This document shows, in pieces, positions 44,165 through 53,169 of a stretch of 64,000 nucleotides of DNA. The stretch comes from Massilia norwichensis (GTDB lineage: Bacteria > Pseudomonadota > Gammaproteobacteria > Burkholderiales > Burkholderiaceae_D): assembly GCF_024753245.1 (NCBI RefSeq), contig NZ_JANUGX010000006.1, positions 124,001-188,000 of the forward strand. Direction: 5' to 3'. How positions within the stretch are numbered: position 1 is the stretch's first letter; the number at the start of each line of letters is the position of its first letter. The notes below the pieces were generated by a model that did not search any database, was not told the DNA's origin, and saw nothing but the letters and a program-made list of their open reading frames with translations. A program made the position numbers and the translations under genes.

Positions 44165-45232
44165 TCAGGCCAGCGGCAGGTTGTCCCACAAATCGCCGGT
44201 CGGGCTGATGCGGGGTGCGGCGACGCCGAAGTGTTTATACGCCAGCGGCGTCGCGATGCGGCCGCGCGGCGTGCGCTGCAGATAGCCCTGCTGGATCAGG
44301 TAGGGCTCGAGCACGTCCTCGATGGTGTCGGCGGCCTCGCCGATCGCCGCCGCCAGGTTGCCGATGCCGACCGGGCCGCCGGCAAACTTGAACAGCACCG
44401 CTTCCAGCAGTTTGCGGTCCATTACGTCGAAGCCGACGGTGTCGACGTCGAGCATCTTCAGGGCGCGGTCGGCCATGTCCTTGGTGATCTCGCCGGTGCC
44501 CTTCACCTCCGCATAGTCGCGCACGCGGCGCAGCAGGCGGTTGGCGATACGCGGGGTGCCGCGCGCACGCTTGGCGACTTCGCGCGCGCCCTCTTCGTTG
44601 ATCGGCGCTTCGAGCAGCGCGGCGCTGCGGGTAACGATCTTGGTCAGTTCGTCGACGTTGTAGAACTCCAGGCGCGCGACGATGCCGAAGCGGTCGCGCA
44701 GCGGATTGGTCAGCATGCCGGCGCGGGTGGTGGCGCCGACCAGCGTGAACGGCTGCAGGTCGAGCTTCACGGAACGCGCCGCCGGGCCCTCGCCGATCAT
44801 GATGTCGATCTGGTAGTCCTCGAGCGCCGGATACAGGATCTCCTCGACCACCGGCGACAGGCGGTGGATCTCGTCGATGAACAGGACGTCGTTGGCTTCC
44901 AGGTTGGTCAGCAGCGCCGCCAGGTCGCCCGGGCGTTCCAGCACCGGGCCGGAAGTCTGGCGCAGGTTGACGCCCATCTCGCGCGCGATGATGTGGGCCA
45001 GCGTGGTCTTACCCAGGCCCGGCGGACCGAACAGCAGGGTGTGGTCCAGCGCTTCGCGGCGCTTGCGGGCGGCGTGGATGAAGATCTCGAGCTGGTCGCG
45101 GATTTTCGACTGGCCGACGTATTCGTCGAGGTGCTTGGGCCGCAGGGCGCGCTCGATCGCCTCCTCGTTCGGCGAGGCCGGCGCGGCGTCGATGATGCGC
45201 TGCTCGGTGAAGTTGTCGGTCTGGATGCTCAT
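44165..45232 (-). CDS. ruvB: Holliday junction branch-migration motor RuvB
   Basis: 355 residues. AAA+ motor with Walker [14 protein letters not shown], Walker [10 protein letters not shown], sensor 1 GATTRAGML and the C-terminal winged helix ending in [15 protein letters not shown]. It drives branch migration with RuvA. In the order ruvC-ruvA-ruvB on the minus strand, but separated from ruvA by a pair of palindromic repeats. Confidence 0.97.
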   Translation of the reverse strand: MSIQTDNFTEQRIIDAAPASPNEEAIERALRPKHLDEYVGQSKIRDQLEIFIHAARKRREALDHTLLFGPPGLGKTTLAHIIAREMGVNLRQTSGPVLERPGDLAALLTNLEANDVLFIDEIHRLSPVVEEILYPALEDYQIDIMIGEGPAARSVKLDLQPFTLVGATTRAGMLTNPLRDRFGIVARLEFYNVDELTKIVTRSAALLEAPINEEGAREVAKRARGTPRIANRLLRRVRDYAEVKGTGEITKDMADRALKMLDVDTVGFDVMDRKLLEAVLFKFAGGPVGIGNLAAAIGEAADTIEDVLEPYLIQQGYLQRTPRGRIATPLAYKHFGVAAPRISPTGDLWDNLPLA

Positions 45233-45254
45233 GGTTTCAATTTACGTTTGCGCG

Positions 45255-45305
45255 CGCGGGCACGGGGTGCCCGCCCTACGGTAGGGTGGGCACCCCGTGC
45301 CCACG
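45255..45305. repeat. Inverted pair of GTAGGGTGGGCAC repeats inside the ruv operon
   Basis: Units at 45255-45280 and 45281-45305 lie back to back in opposite orientation, making one long near-perfect palindrome in the 75-base gap between ruvA and ruvB. It could affect ruvA-ruvB co-transcription or mRNA decay. Confidence 0.85.
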
Positions 45306-45307
45306 TT

Positions 45308-45886
45308 TCACGCTTTCGACAGCGACTTCAGCGCCAATTTAATGCCCTCGGACACGCCGGTACCCGCCGGCATGTTCTTGATCGCCGCCAGCGCTTCCTT
45401 GTCAGAATACCCCAAGGCCAGCAGCGCATTGAGCACGTCTGCCTGGGCGTCGTCCTGCACGGTGCCGCCGACCACGCCGATGTCGGCGCCCAGCTTGCCC
45501 TTCAGTTCCAGCAGCAGGCGCTCGGCGGTCTTCTTGCCGATACCGGGCACCTTGACCAGGCGGCCGGCTTCCTGCAGCGTCACGGCCTGCGACAGCTCGG
45601 CCACCGACATCCCGGACAAAATCGACAGCGCAGTGCGGGCGCCGACGCCGGTGATCTTGATCAGCTGGCGGAACACGGCGCGCTCGCTGGCCGAACCGAA
45701 GCCGAACAGCAGGTGCGCATCTTCGCGCACCACGTAGTGCGTGAACAGCACCACTTTTTCGCCGGTGTGCGGCAGGTTGTAGAAAGTGCCCATCGGCACG
45801 TCGACCTCATAGCCGACGCCCTGGCAATCCACGAGCACTTGCGGGGGATTTTTTTCCAACAGTACGCCGGACAGACGACCGATCAT
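45308..45886 (-). CDS. ruvA: Holliday junction DNA-binding protein RuvA
   Basis: 192 residues. N-terminal OB fold ([20 protein letters not shown]), two helix-hairpin-helix motifs ([37 protein letters not shown]) and the small C-terminal domain that contacts RuvB ([18 protein letters not shown]). It holds the four-way junction open for RuvB. Confidence 0.97.
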   Translation of the reverse strand: MIGRLSGVLLEKNPPQVLVDCQGVGYEVDVPMGTFYNLPHTGEKVVLFTHYVVREDAHLLFGFGSASERAVFRQLIKITGVGARTALSILSGMSVAELSQAVTLQEAGRLVKVPGIGKKTAERLLLELKGKLGADIGVVGGTVQDDAQADVLNALLALGYSDKEALAAIKNMPAGTGVSEGIKLALKSLSKA

Positions 45887-45907
45887 CTGGAACCTTTCAT
45901 GTTGTTA

Positions 45908-46450
45908 TCAGGATGAGACCAGGCGGCCACGCCGCATGTGCAGCGCCGGTTTTGCGGGCGACAGCGCACCGATCAGCGCCAGCGTGTCCATGCCGTGGGC
46001 GTGGCAGATCGCAACGCCGAGTGCGTCGCCGGCGTCGCTGCCGGGCAAGCCGGGCAGCTTGAGCAGGCGCGCCACCATTTCCTGGACCTGGGCCTTGACC
46101 GCCTTGCCGCTACCGACCACCGCCTGCTTGACCTCGGCCGGCGTGTATTCGCCGACTTCGAGATCGGCCCCGACCAGCGCTGCAATGGCGGCGCCGCGCG
46201 CGGCACCCAGCAGCAGGGTCGATTGCGGATTGACGTTGACGAAGACGCGTTCGATGGCCGCGCAGCTGGGCTTGTAGGTGGCGACGACTTCGCTGACGCC
46301 GGCCAGGATGATCTTCAGGCGCGGCGGCAAGGCGCCCTCCGTGCCGGTCTTGATGGTGCCGGAAGCGATGTAGCGCAGCCGGTGACCGTGTTTTTCAATG
46401 ACCCCGAACCCCGTCGTGCGCAGGCCCGGGTCGATGCCGAGAATAATCAT
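45908..46450 (-). CDS. ruvC: Holliday junction resolvase RuvC
   Basis: 180 residues. RNase H-like fold with Asp7 in [12 protein letters not shown], the catalytic Glu in [15 protein letters not shown], and the C-terminal acidic pair in [16 protein letters not shown]. It cuts Holliday junctions. First gene of the ruvC-ruvA-ruvB set; 21 bases to ruvA. Confidence 0.97.
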   Translation of the reverse strand: MIILGIDPGLRTTGFGVIEKHGHRLRYIASGTIKTGTEGALPPRLKIILAGVSEVVATYKPSCAAIERVFVNVNPQSTLLLGAARGAAIAALVGADLEVGEYTPAEVKQAVVGSGKAVKAQVQEMVARLLKLPGLPGSDAGDALGVAICHAHGMDTLALIGALSPAKPALHMRRGRLVSS

Positions 46451-46534
46451 TATCGAATGTTATACCGGCTGGCGTGTTCCGTGGGAAAAATACTGTGCAA
46501 AAACACAGGTCGTGGCGTGTTTGTCACCACGACC

Positions 46535-46608
46535 GTAGGGTGGGCATCCCGTGCCCACGCGTGACCTTCGCATATCGTCGGCACGTGGGCTCGCGGCGCC
46601 TACCCTGC
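46535..46608. repeat. Inverted pair of GTAGGGTGGGCAC repeats (second unit degenerate)
   Basis: A clear unit at 46535-46560 is followed by CGTGACC and a degenerate inverse unit at about 46585-46608. The layout matches the pair at 34544-34623, including the CGTGAC linker, suggesting they are copies of one composite element. It lies between purH and ruvC. Confidence 0.7.
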
Positions 46609-46616
46609 ATCCACTA

Positions 46617-48203
46617 TCAATGACGGAAGTGGCGCGTACCAGTATAGAGCATCACCACGCCACGCTCGTCCGCCGCGTCGATCACTTCCTGGTCGCGCAT
46701 CGAGCCGCCCGGGTGGATGACGCAGGTCGCGCCGGCGTCGACCACCACGTCCAGGCCGTCGCGGAACGGGAAGAAGGCATCCGAGGCCACCGCCGAACCG
46801 ACCAGCGACAGACCGGCGTTGTGCGCCTTGATCGAGGCGATGCGGGCCGAGTCGATGCGGCTCATCTGGCCGGCGCCCACGCCCAGGGTCATGCCGCCGG
46901 CGCAGAACACGATCGCGTTCGACTTGACGAACTTGGCCACGCGCCAGGCGAACATCAGGTCCGCCATCTGCTGCGGGGTCGGCTGCTTCTTGCTGACCAC
47001 GCGCAGGTCGTCCAGGCCGACGTTTTTCGCGTCCGGCGACTGCACCAGCAGGCCGCCGCCGACGCGCTTGACGTCGAAGGAATTCTGACCGTCACCGAGT
47101 TCGATTTCCAGCAGGCGCACGTTCTGCTTGGCCGCCATGATCTGGCGCGCTTCCGGCGTGAACACCGGGGCGATCACGACTTCGACGAACAGTTTCGCAA
47201 TCGCTTCCGCGGCGCGGCCGTCGACCGGCACGTTGAAGGCGATGATGCCGCCGAAAGCCGAGGTCGGGTCGGTCTTCAGCGCGCGCTGGTAGGCGTCCAG
47301 CGCATCCGCGCCGATCGCCACGCCGCAGGGATTGGCGTGCTTGATGATCACGCAGCCGGCCGGCTGCTCGAAGCCACCCATGGTCTTGACGCATTCCCAG
47401 GCGGCGTCGGCATCGGCGATGTTGTTGTACGACAGTTCCTTGCCCTGCAGCTGGCGGTAGTTGGCCAGGCTGCCGGCGGCCGGCGCCAGGTCGCGGTAGA
47501 AAGCGGCGCTCTGGTGCGGGTTCTCGCCGTAACGCATGTCCTGGACCTTCTCGAAGTGCAGGTTCAGGGTTTGCGGATAGGTGGCACGGGTCGTGTGCTG
47601 CTTGTCTTCGCCGAGGCTGGTCAGGTAATTCGTGATCGCGCTGTCGTACTGCGCGGTGTGGGCGAACACTTTTTTCGCCAGGCGGAACTTGGTGTCGTAG
47701 CTGACGTCGCCAGCCTGCTCGCCACCGGCTTTCATCTCCGCCAGCACGACACCGTAGTCGACCGGGTCGACGATCACGACCACGTCGCGGTGGTTCTTGG
47801 CCGCCGAGCGCAGCATGGTCGGGCCGCCGATGTCGATGTTCTCGATCGCATCTTCCAGCGAGCACTGCTCCTTGGCGACGGTCGCCTGGAAGGGATACAG
47901 GTTCACTACCACCATGTCGATCTGCGGGATGCCGTGCTCTTCCAGCTTGGCGATATGCTCGGGAAAGTCGCGACGCGCCAGGATGCCGCCGTGCACTTTC
48001 GGGTGCAGGGTCTTGACGCGGCCATCGAGCATTTCCGGGAAACCGGTGTAGTCGGCAACTTCGGTGACGGGCACGCCATTGTCCTGCAGCAGCTTGGCAG
48101 TGCCGCCGGTCGACAGGATGTTCACGCCGAGCGCAGACAGCGCGCGCGCGAAATCCAGCACGCCGGTTTTATCGGAAACGGAGATGAGGGCTTGTTTGAT
48201 CAT
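46617..48203 (-). CDS. purH: Bifunctional AICAR transformylase/IMP cyclohydrolase
   Basis: 528 residues from ATG 48203 ([14 protein letters not shown]). N-terminal IMP cyclohydrolase domain ([31 protein letters not shown]) and C-terminal transformylase with [20 protein letters not shown] and the C-terminal [19 protein letters not shown]. It performs the last two steps of de novo purine synthesis. It lies 96 bases after fis, in the order dusB-fis-purH. Confidence 0.97.
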   Translation of the reverse strand: MIKQALISVSDKTGVLDFARALSALGVNILSTGGTAKLLQDNGVPVTEVADYTGFPEMLDGRVKTLHPKVHGGILARRDFPEHIAKLEEHGIPQIDMVVVNLYPFQATVAKEQCSLEDAIENIDIGGPTMLRSAAKNHRDVVVIVDPVDYGVVLAEMKAGGEQAGDVSYDTKFRLAKKVFAHTAQYDSAITNYLTSLGEDKQHTTRATYPQTLNLHFEKVQDMRYGENPHQSAAFYRDLAPAAGSLANYRQLQGKELSYNNIADADAAWECVKTMGGFEQPAGCVIIKHANPCGVAIGADALDAYQRALKTDPTSAFGGIIAFNVPVDGRAAEAIAKLFVEVVIAPVFTPEARQIMAAKQNVRLLEIELGDGQNSFDVKRVGGGLLVQSPDAKNVGLDDLRVVSKKQPTPQQMADLMFAWRVAKFVKSNAIVFCAGGMTLGVGAGQMSRIDSARIASIKAHNAGLSLVGSAVASDAFFPFRDGLDVVVDAGATCVIHPGGSMRDQEVIDAADERGVVMLYTGTRHFRH

Positions 48204-48299
48204 GGAGAGAGGCCTGTTGATGAAAATCGGTGCGGGCAAAGTATTCACTACGCCGGACAAGGCCGGCGCACGCTCGCACGCCAGCCCTCCCGCCGGCGC

Positions 48300-48533
48300 T
48301 TACAGCAGCCCGTGTTCCTGCAGTTTCTTGCGCAAGGTATTGCGGTTGATGCCCAGCATCTGCGCGGCATGCGACTGGTTGCCTTCGGCACGCGTCATCA
48401 CGACTTGCAGGATCGGTTTTTCGACGGTCAGCAGCATCATGTCGTAGATATTCGACGGTTTTTGCTCGCCCAGGTCGTTGAAATAATCTTCGAGGCTTTT
48501 CTGAACGACTTCCTGGATACTTTCTTTGCTCAT
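48300..48533 (-). CDS. fis: Fis-family nucleoid-associated DNA-binding protein
   Basis: 77 residues, the short betaproteobacterial form. The N-terminal half is helical (ESIQEVVQKSLEDYFNDLG) and the C-terminal helix-turn-helix is EGNQSHAAQMLGINRNTLRK. It bends DNA and modulates rRNA and recombination. Encoded between dusB and purH, as in relatives, but the dusB-fis gap contains a dispersed repeat. Confidence 0.95.
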   Translation of the reverse strand: MSKESIQEVVQKSLEDYFNDLGEQKPSNIYDMMLLTVEKPILQVVMTRAEGNQSHAAQMLGINRNTLRKKLQEHGLL

Positions 48534-48566
48534 CTGCTAACTTCGCCTTGGGTGGTGGTGGCTCGT

Positions 48567-48667
48567 GAAACCTGCTGCGCGTCGGTATTGCGGCCTGCGA
48601 TGCTCGCTGTACAGGTGTACAGCTGCGCTTCTCGGCCACAATCCCTTCCGCTCGCTACGGTTTCCCG
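48567..48667 (-). repeat. Dispersed ~100-bp palindromic repeat, copy B
   Basis: Inverse of the copy at 10291-10390: read on the minus strand it gives AAACCGTAGCGAGCGGAAG, TGGCCGAGAAGCGCAGC, a central GTACACCTGTAC, GCGAGCATCGCAGGCCGC and GACGCGCAGCAGGTTT. Differences between copies cluster at the centre, where both keep a GTAC palindrome. It fills most of the dusB-fis gap. Confidence 0.8.
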
Positions 48668-48733
48668 AAGCCACTGTTACGCTGTCTAAAAACAGCCCTG
48701 TCTCCGATTATTTCTTATTATCCTGTTACTTTT

Positions 48734-49759
48734 TTATGCCGCGATCGCGACTTGATCAGAATGCGCGGGCCGGTATTGTAACCGCTCGCCATACCGCTGT
48801 TGCGATTTGAAAAATTCATCGACGGCCGCCAGCTGCTCGGCAGTCGATTCCAGCAGGTTCATGCGCTGGCGGAATTCCTCGCCGCCGGGCAGGTCCTGTA
48901 CATACCAGCCGATATGCTTGCGCGCGGTGCGCACGCCCAGGTATTCGCCGTAGAAGGCATAGTGGGCCGGCAGGTGTTCGTTCATCAGCTCGCGTACTTC
49001 GTCCACCAGCGGCGCCGGCAGATGTTCGCCGGTGCGCAGGTAGTGATCGATCTCGCGGCAGATCCACGGCCGGCCCTGGGCCGCGCGGCCGATCATGACC
49101 GCGTCCGCACCTGTGTGGTCGAGCACGAATTTCGCCTTTTCCGGGGTCGTGATGTCGCCGTTGGCCACCACCGGAATCGAGACCGCCGCCTTGACCGCGG
49201 CGATGGTGTCGTATTCGGCATCGCCCTTGTAGCCGTCGGCGCGGGTGCGGCCGTGCAGGGTCAGCATCGCGATGCCGGCCTGCTCGGCCATGCGCGCGAT
49301 GGTGAGCGCGTTCTTGTTCTGGCGATCCCAGCCGGTACGGAATTTCAGCGTGACCGGCACGTCCACCGCGCGCACCACGGCTTCCAGGATGCGCTGGACC
49401 AGGTCTTCGTGCTGCAGCAGGGCCGAGCCGCACCAGTTGTTGCAGACTTTCTTGACCGGGCAGCCCATGTTGATGTCGATGATCTGGGCGCCGCGGTCGA
49501 CGTTGAACTTGGCGCACTCGGCCAGCTCTTCCGGCACCGCGCCGGCGATCTGCACCGCCTTCGGTTCCATCTCGCCGGCGTGATCGGTGCGGCGCGCACT
49601 CTTTTCGCTGGCCCACAGGCGTGGATTCGAAGCCGCCATTTCCGATACCGCATAGCCGGCGCCAAGCTTCTTGCACAGCTGCCGGAATGGGCGGTCGGTC
49701 ACCCCGGCCATGGGAGCGACGAAGACGTTATTGCGCAGCGCGTAAGGACCAATTTGCAC
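48734..49759 (-). CDS. dusB: tRNA-dihydrouridine synthase B
   Basis: 341 residues. FMN TIM barrel with VAPMAGVTDRPFRQ at the start, the catalytic cysteine in NMGCPVKKVCNNWCGSAL, LHGRTRADGYKGDAEY and GADAVMIGRAAQGRPW at the phosphate site. It reduces specific uridines in the tRNA D-loop. First gene of the dusB-fis-purH series. Confidence 0.96.
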   Translation of the reverse strand: MQIGPYALRNNVFVAPMAGVTDRPFRQLCKKLGAGYAVSEMAASNPRLWASEKSARRTDHAGEMEPKAVQIAGAVPEELAECAKFNVDRGAQIIDINMGCPVKKVCNNWCGSALLQHEDLVQRILEAVVRAVDVPVTLKFRTGWDRQNKNALTIARMAEQAGIAMLTLHGRTRADGYKGDAEYDTIAAVKAAVSIPVVANGDITTPEKAKFVLDHTGADAVMIGRAAQGRPWICREIDHYLRTGEHLPAPLVDEVRELMNEHLPAHYAFYGEYLGVRTARKHIGWYVQDLPGGEEFRQRMNLLESTAEQLAAVDEFFKSQQRYGERLQYRPAHSDQVAIAA

Positions 49760-49888
49760 GAGAGAAAAACCAGAAGAAAAATCGGGAACTCGCTATTTTA
49801 CCCGAAGCGCTGCTCAATTTATCAGCACACTTTTTTAGTGTTGCAGATCTGACATAGTCTGCTGTCAGCTTTTGTGGCTGGCGGCTGC

Positions 49889-50527
49889 TCAGTTCAGCTC
49901 ATCCAGCACCGCCGGCTGCAGGTGAGCAACCTCGCCCCAGCTGTCGAGCACCAGCCTGCCCTCTTCCAGGTGGAAGCGGTTGATGCTGGCATTGAACACC
50001 TTGAAGTCGCGCGGCGTTTCCAGCGGCAGGTCGAGTGCCATCCGGTAGGCGCACTCGAGCACGCCGCCGTGGGCCACCATGGCGATGGTCTGGCCGGCAT
50101 GCGCCTGCGCCAGGCCGAGGATCGCCGTGGTGGCGCGGGCGTAGAACTGGCGGAAGCTTTCGCCGCAATTTTTGCCAGTTGGCAAAATCGCATCGACGTC
50201 GCGCGCCTGCCAGGCTGCGAACTCGGCCGGGAAGCGCTGCTCGATCTCGCTGTACAGCAACCCCTCGAAACCGCCGTAGCAGCGCTCGCGCAGGCCGGGC
50301 TCGATTTGCAGCGGCATGCCGCGCAAGGTGGCGACGGCCTGGGCGGTCTGGCGCGCACGCTGCAGGTCGCTGGAAACGATCAGGTCGATGGGTTCGGCGG
50401 CGAGTGCGCCGGCCAGCAGCCGGGCCTGGCGTTCGCCCTCCGCGTTGAGGGGGATGTCGAGATGGCCTTGCAGGCGGCGTTCAGCGTTCCATGCGGTTTC
50501 CCCATGGCGAATCAGGATGATTTTCAA
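49889..50527 (-). CDS. Histidine phosphatase-family protein
   Basis: 212 residues. The phosphatase motif LIRHGETAWN contains the nucleophilic His, with LVSSD-like LIVSSDLQRARQTA and the second His in MVAHGGVLECAYR. This is the phosphoglycerate-mutase/phosphatase superfamily; RERCYGGFEG is common in cofactor-dependent phosphatases rather than true mutases. Substrate unknown. Confidence 0.92.
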   Translation of the reverse strand: MKIILIRHGETAWNAERRLQGHLDIPLNAEGERQARLLAGALAAEPIDLIVSSDLQRARQTAQAVATLRGMPLQIEPGLRERCYGGFEGLLYSEIEQRFPAEFAAWQARDVDAILPTGKNCGESFRQFYARATTAILGLAQAHAGQTIAMVAHGGVLECAYRMALDLPLETPRDFKVFNASINRFHLEEGRLVLDSWGEVAHLQPAVLDELN

Positions 50528-50538
50528 ATCTTTGCTTT

Positions 50539-51207
50539 TTACTTATCGATGATGGTGGCGGCGATTTCCGGGTTCAGCGAATACACGCCGAAAATGCGGG
50601 CTTCGTCCAGGATGTGGCCCATGATGGCGAGACTCGCTTCCCTGCCCGTGAAGCGCCCTTCGAGCGGCAGGCGCGGGATATCGAGGGCGTACAGCGTGAA
50701 CACGTAGGTGTGCAGGCGCTCGTCGTTCCAGGGCGGACAGGGGCCATCGTAGCCGTAGTATTCGCCGGCCATGTCGGGGTCGTTGGCAAACCAGCCGGTG
50801 TAGTCGTTGACGCCGTGGCGCAGCTGGTGCTCGGTGCCGTTCTTGATCGTGAACGGCACCAGTGGACCGCTCTTGCCGCCCGGCGTCACCATGTCCGAGA
50901 ACATGCCTTCGGCAAAAGCGCCCAGCACCACCGGGATGTCGACCAGCGACCAGTGATAGAAATCGGTGCGCGGCAGCGCGTCCGGCACCGTCCGGCCTTC
51001 CTGGTTGACGTCGGTGCCCACGGTCGGCACGTCGATGTCGTGGCAGAGCAGCACCAGCGACTCGGCACCGGCCGGCACCTCGTCCCAGGCGAGGTGGGGA
51101 CTGCGGTTGCTCGACAGCCTGATGTGGCTGCCGGGTTCGATCTCGGCAAACGCGCAGCGGGGCGGAATCGGGCCGCCCTCGACAAAGGAATCGCTCCAGA
51201 TCTTCAT
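50539..51207 (-). CDS. YbhB/YbcL-family (PEBP) protein
   Basis: 222 residues from ATG 51207, with GGAGGGG just upstream (an earlier frame-open stretch is not family-like). PEBP landmarks: SPHLAWDEVPAGAESLVLLCHDIDVP, DFYHWSLVDIP, YDGPCPPWNDERLHTYVF and LDIPRLPLEG. Bacterial members bind phosphoryl ligands; function unclear. Longer than most YbhB proteins because of an insert near 120-145 (ENGTEHQLRHGVNDYTGWF region). It ends 11 bases before the histidine phosphatase gene. Confidence 0.88.
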   Translation of the reverse strand: MKIWSDSFVEGGPIPPRCAFAEIEPGSHIRLSSNRSPHLAWDEVPAGAESLVLLCHDIDVPTVGTDVNQEGRTVPDALPRTDFYHWSLVDIPVVLGAFAEGMFSDMVTPGGKSGPLVPFTIKNGTEHQLRHGVNDYTGWFANDPDMAGEYYGYDGPCPPWNDERLHTYVFTLYALDIPRLPLEGRFTGREASLAIMGHILDEARIFGVYSLNPEIAATIIDK

Positions 51208-51268
51208 CGCCCCCTCCATTCGCACCTGCGGCCTTTGCTTACATTGACCAGCGCCAGGCGCCGCAGTT

Positions 51269-51727
51269 TCAGCTCGATACCTTGGGTGGATCAATACGAA
51301 GCCAGAAAGTGACTGGACCGTCGTTCGTCAGCGAAACCTGCATGTCCGCGCCGAAGCGGCCGGTCTCGACCTTACCGTGACGCTCGCGCGCCTGGCGCAC
51401 GACATGCTCGAACAGGCGCCGCCCGTCTTCCGGCGCGGCCGCCGGCGAGAACGAGGGCCGCGTGCCCGAGCGGGTGTCGGCCGCCAGCGTGAACTGCGGC
51501 ACCAGCAGCAGGCCGCCGGCCACGTCCGTGATGCTGCGGTTCATCTTGCCGGCTTCGTCCGAAAATACGCGGTAGCCGAGCAGCTTGGTCAGCAGCGCGT
51601 CCGCCTCGCGCTCGGTATCGCCCTTTTCGGCGCAGACCAGCACCATCAGGCCGCGCCCGATGGCGCCGATGGTCTCGCCGTCGACCACGACGCTGGCCTG
51701 GCCGACCCGCTGCAGCAGGCCGATCAT
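51269..51727 (-). CDS. dtd: D-aminoacyl-tRNA deacylase
   Basis: 152 residues. [15 protein letters not shown] at the start, the cross-subunit Gly-cisPro motif region [10 protein letters not shown] and the SQFT-like [18 protein letters not shown], which holds the active-site Thr. It removes D-amino acids (and Gly) from tRNA. The ATG overlaps the tyrS stop (ATGA), consistent with proofreading of D-Tyr-tRNA made by the enzyme encoded upstream. Confidence 0.95.
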   Translation of the reverse strand: MIGLLQRVGQASVVVDGETIGAIGRGLMVLVCAEKGDTEREADALLTKLLGYRVFSDEAGKMNRSITDVAGGLLLVPQFTLAADTRSGTRPSFSPAAAPEDGRRLFEHVVRQARERHGKVETGRFGADMQVSLTNDGPVTFWLRIDPPKVSS

Positions 51728-53001
51728 GCGCCGGCTGCCAGGGTCACGCGGGCGAACTTGCGCTTGCCGACCTGCAGCACGAAGGTGCCGGCCTCGACCT
51801 GCATCGCCTTGTCGGAGACCACTGTGCCGTCGATGCGCACGCCGCCCTGGTCGATCATGCGCATCGCTTCCGAGCTCGAGGCGCACAGGCCGGCCTGGCG
51901 CAGCAGCTGGGGCAGGCCCAGCGGCGCGCCGGACAGGCTGACTTCCGGCACGTCGTCCGGGATGCCGCCCTTGGAGCGGTTGACGAAGTCGGCCAGCGCG
52001 TCCTCGGCCGCCTGCTGCGAGTGGAAGCGCGCCACGATCTCCTGGGCCAGCGCGACCTTGGCATCGCGCGGGTTCTTGCCGCCCTCGACCTCGGCGCGCA
52101 GCGCGGCCAGGTCCTGCAGCGAGCGGAAGGACAGCAGTTCGTAGTACTTCCACATCATCACGTCCGAGATGCTCATCAGCTTGCCGAACATGGTGTTGGC
52201 CGGCTCGGTGATGCCGATGTAGTTGTTCTTGGATTTCGACATCTTCTCGACGCCGTCCAGGCCCTCGAGCAGCGGCATGGTCAGGATGCACTGCGGCTCC
52301 TGGCCATAATCTTTCTGTAGTTCACGACCAACAAGCAGGTTGAATTTTTGGTCCGTTCCACCTAGCTCAAGGTCTGCGTGCAAAGCGACCGAATCATAGC
52401 CTTGCATCAGCGGATAAAGGAACTCGTGGACCGAAATCGGAGTCCCACTCTTGTAGCGTTTGGTGAAGTCGTCGCGCTCCATCATGCGTGCCACCGTGTA
52501 GCGCGAGGCCAGCTGGATCATGCCGCGCGCGCCCAGCGGGTCGCACCATTCGGAGTTGTAGCGAATCTCGGTGCGCGAGGGGTCGAGTACGAGCGAGGCC
52601 TGCTTGAAATAGGTCTGGGCATTGGTCTCGATCTGCTCGCGGGTCAGCGGCGGACGGGTCACGTTGCGGCCCGACGGGTCGCCGATCATCGAGGTGAAGT
52701 CGCCGATCAGGAAGATCACCTGGTGGCCCAGGTCCTGCAGCTGGCGCAGTTTGTTCAGCACCACGGTGTGGCCCAGGTGCAGGTCGGGCGCGGTCGGATC
52801 GAGGCCAAGCTTGATGCGCAGCGGCTTGCCGCTCTTTTCGGAGCGCGCCAGTTTCTGCGCGAACTCGCTCTCGATCAGCAGCTCGTCGACACCGCGTTTG
52901 GTGATCGCAAGGGCTTCCTGGACGGCCTCGCTCAAGGGAAGAGCCGCGGCCCCGGCGGAAGTTGCATTTTTTGCATTACCAGAAAGCTCAGCAGAAGTCA
53001 T
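51724..53001 (-). CDS. tyrS: Tyrosyl-tRNA synthetase
   Basis: 425 residues, the TyrRS form with a C-terminal S4 domain. HIGH motif in [19 protein letters not shown] in [11 protein letters not shown], and S4 residues [25 protein letters not shown]. It charges tRNA-Tyr. It precedes dtd with a 4-bp overlap and is divergent from the M23 peptidase gene. Confidence 0.97.
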   Translation of the reverse strand: MTSAELSGNAKNATSAGAAALPLSEAVQEALAITKRGVDELLIESEFAQKLARSEKSGKPLRIKLGLDPTAPDLHLGHTVVLNKLRQLQDLGHQVIFLIGDFTSMIGDPSGRNVTRPPLTREQIETNAQTYFKQASLVLDPSRTEIRYNSEWCDPLGARGMIQLASRYTVARMMERDDFTKRYKSGTPISVHEFLYPLMQGYDSVALHADLELGGTDQKFNLLVGRELQKDYGQEPQCILTMPLLEGLDGVEKMSKSKNNYIGITEPANTMFGKLMSISDVMMWKYYELLSFRSLQDLAALRAEVEGGKNPRDAKVALAQEIVARFHSQQAAEDALADFVNRSKGGIPDDVPEVSLSGAPLGLPQLLRQAGLCASSSEAMRMIDQGGVRIDGTVVSDKAMQVEAGTFVLQVGKRKFARVTLAAGA

Positions 53002-53052
53002 AAAATTCTTGTAGGAATATGGCTAAAACGGTTGTAGGACCCCGTATTTTGA

Positions 53053-53058
53053 TATAAT
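53053..53058 (+). promoter_or_regulatory. Probable sigma-70 -10 box of the M23 peptidase gene
   Basis: TATAAT preceded 15 bases upstream by TTGTAG. It would start a transcript with an approximately 105-base AT-rich leader before the M23 peptidase ATG at 53170. Confidence 0.45.
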
Positions 53059-53169
53059 TCGCGATCCCGTCAATCTTGCCGCATGAAAAGTTTCAACGAC
53101 AACAAGTAAGAAAACAAAAAGAAAAAGCGTCGTCTTGGGACAGTGAAGCGGTAAATTTTAACTGATTGC

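Noticed and set aside
46438..46454. GATAATGATTATTC Fur-like run at the ruvC start
   Set aside because: It is produced by the ATG-ATT-ATT start codons of ruvC (MIIL) and lacks a full palindrome.
53083..53112. Eight-codon leader peptide (MKSFNDNK) ahead of the M23 gene
   Set aside because: No ribosome site and no run of regulatory codons; likely chance.
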